From assembly GCA_030620935.1 (NCBI GenBank), contig JAUXIP010000144.1, positions 1 to 6,057 on the forward strand: a DNA stretch of 6,057 bases. The letters run 5' to 3'. Numbering within the stretch: the first letter of the stretch is position 1; every line of letters begins with the position of its first letter. The DNA is from Deltaproteobacteria bacterium. Lineage in GTDB: Bacteria; Desulfobacterota_B; Binatia; UBA9968. Under the pieces are notes generated by a model. That model had not been told where the DNA came from, ran no database searches, and was given only the letters and a program-made list of their open reading frames with translations. Positions 5,753 through 6,057 of the stretch are shown here, piece after piece. Made by a program: the position numbers and the translations under genes.

Positions 5753-6057
5753 ATGGCCAGTCCTAAGATTACCCCGGCAACCGAGGATTATTTGAAGGCG
5801 ATCTATGTTCTCAGTGAAGAGGCGCAGCCGGTTATCGCCGCAAGGGTGGCGGATGAGATGGGAGTATCTCCTTCGACCATGTTCAGTGCCCTGCGCCGTT
5901 TAGAGAGAGAGGGGTATGTTAAAGTCGAGCGCCGGAAGAAGATCCATCTGACCGGGTCTGGGAAAAAAGTGGCGGAGGGAATTCTCCGGCGCCATTTTTT
6001 GACGGAAAGGTTTTTGACCGACGTATTGGGTCTGGATTGGGTCAAAGCACATCAAGA
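5753..6057 (+). CDS. DtxR/MntR-family metal-dependent transcriptional regulator, N-terminal part
   Basis: The first 101 codons of a gene that continues beyond the right edge. The start MASPKITPATEDYLKAIYVL is typical of DtxR-family repressors. A winged helix-turn-helix follows: AARVADEMGVSPSTMFSALRRLEREGYV at about 29-56 contains the recognition helix, and the wing closes with KIHLTGSGKKVA (63-74). The dimerisation/metal region begins with RRHFLTERFLTDVLGLDWVKAHQ. By family alignment, H81, E85 and H100 match DtxR metal site 1 (H79, E83, H98), and D12 occupies the site-2 position that is Met10 in DtxR and Asp8 in MntR. The remaining ligands lie outside the window. Divergence from an iron permease operon suggests iron- or manganese-dependent repression of that operon and of itself. 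ATG 5753 has only a weak GGA upstream; TTG 5741 is an in-frame alternative that would add four residues. Confidence 0.88.
   Translation, partial: MASPKITPATEDYLKAIYVLSEEAQPVIAARVADEMGVSPSTMFSALRRLEREGYVKVERRKKIHLTGSGKKVAEGILRRHFLTERFLTDVLGLDWVKAHQ

Noticed and set aside
5803..6045. 80-codon minus-strand open frame at the right edge
   Set aside because: It is antisense to the DtxR-family gene, whose motifs are clear in the plus-strand frame.
1..6057. tRNA or rRNA genes, CRISPR arrays, insertion sequences
   Set aside because: No cloverleaf-like segment, spaced direct-repeat array, transposase gene or IS terminal repeats were seen; gaps between genes are all under 120 bp.

Overview
The window holds two unrelated blocks. 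Positions 1-3597 are a co-directional plus-strand housekeeping cluster: the 3' end of tmk (thymidylate kinase), holB (DNA polymerase III delta' subunit), metG (methionyl-tRNA synthetase) and a tatD-family nuclease gene. Positions 3706-6057 are a metal-handling locus. It has two minus-strand genes, a small exported helical protein followed by an FTR1-family iron permease, and a divergent plus-strand gene for a DtxR/MntR-type metalloregulator that runs off the right edge.

The source looks like a Gram-negative-type bacterium of moderate GC content. Signal peptides on both iron-locus proteins, the tmk-holB-metG-tatD order and the intergenic heptamer repeats all recall uncultured Deltaproteobacteria/Desulfobacterota-like or related lineages. 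That placement is inference from general impression; no marker gene here fixes the taxon.

Layout: tmk' (1-182), repeat/hairpin element A (174-227), holB (233-1228), repeat/hairpin element B (1209-1243), metG (1249-2787), tatD (2788-3597, starting directly after the metG stop), a 108-bp convergent gap (3598-3705) with a weak hairpin and a striking in-frame hydrophobic tail, the FTR1 permease (3706-5208, minus), the small exported protein (5234-5635, minus), a 117-bp divergent promoter region with a perfect 7-3-7 palindrome (5704-5720), and the regulator (5753-6057, plus, partial).

How the genes may work together: the regulator probably senses Fe2+ or Mn2+ and binds the palindrome, which covers the predicted start site of the permease operon. 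The permease has seven predicted membrane helices with two REGxE motifs, and its exported N-terminal part carries two copies of a helical repeat. The small gene encodes a third copy as a free exported protein. A plausible reading is a compact ferric/ferrous iron uptake system in which the free domain and the fused domains pass metal to the membrane channel. The most distinctive observations are this free/fused repeat family, the candidate operator, the TM7-like tail beyond the permease stop, and two intergenic elements with different sequence but identical hairpin geometry (11-bp arms, 8-nt loop) and 7-bp periodicity.
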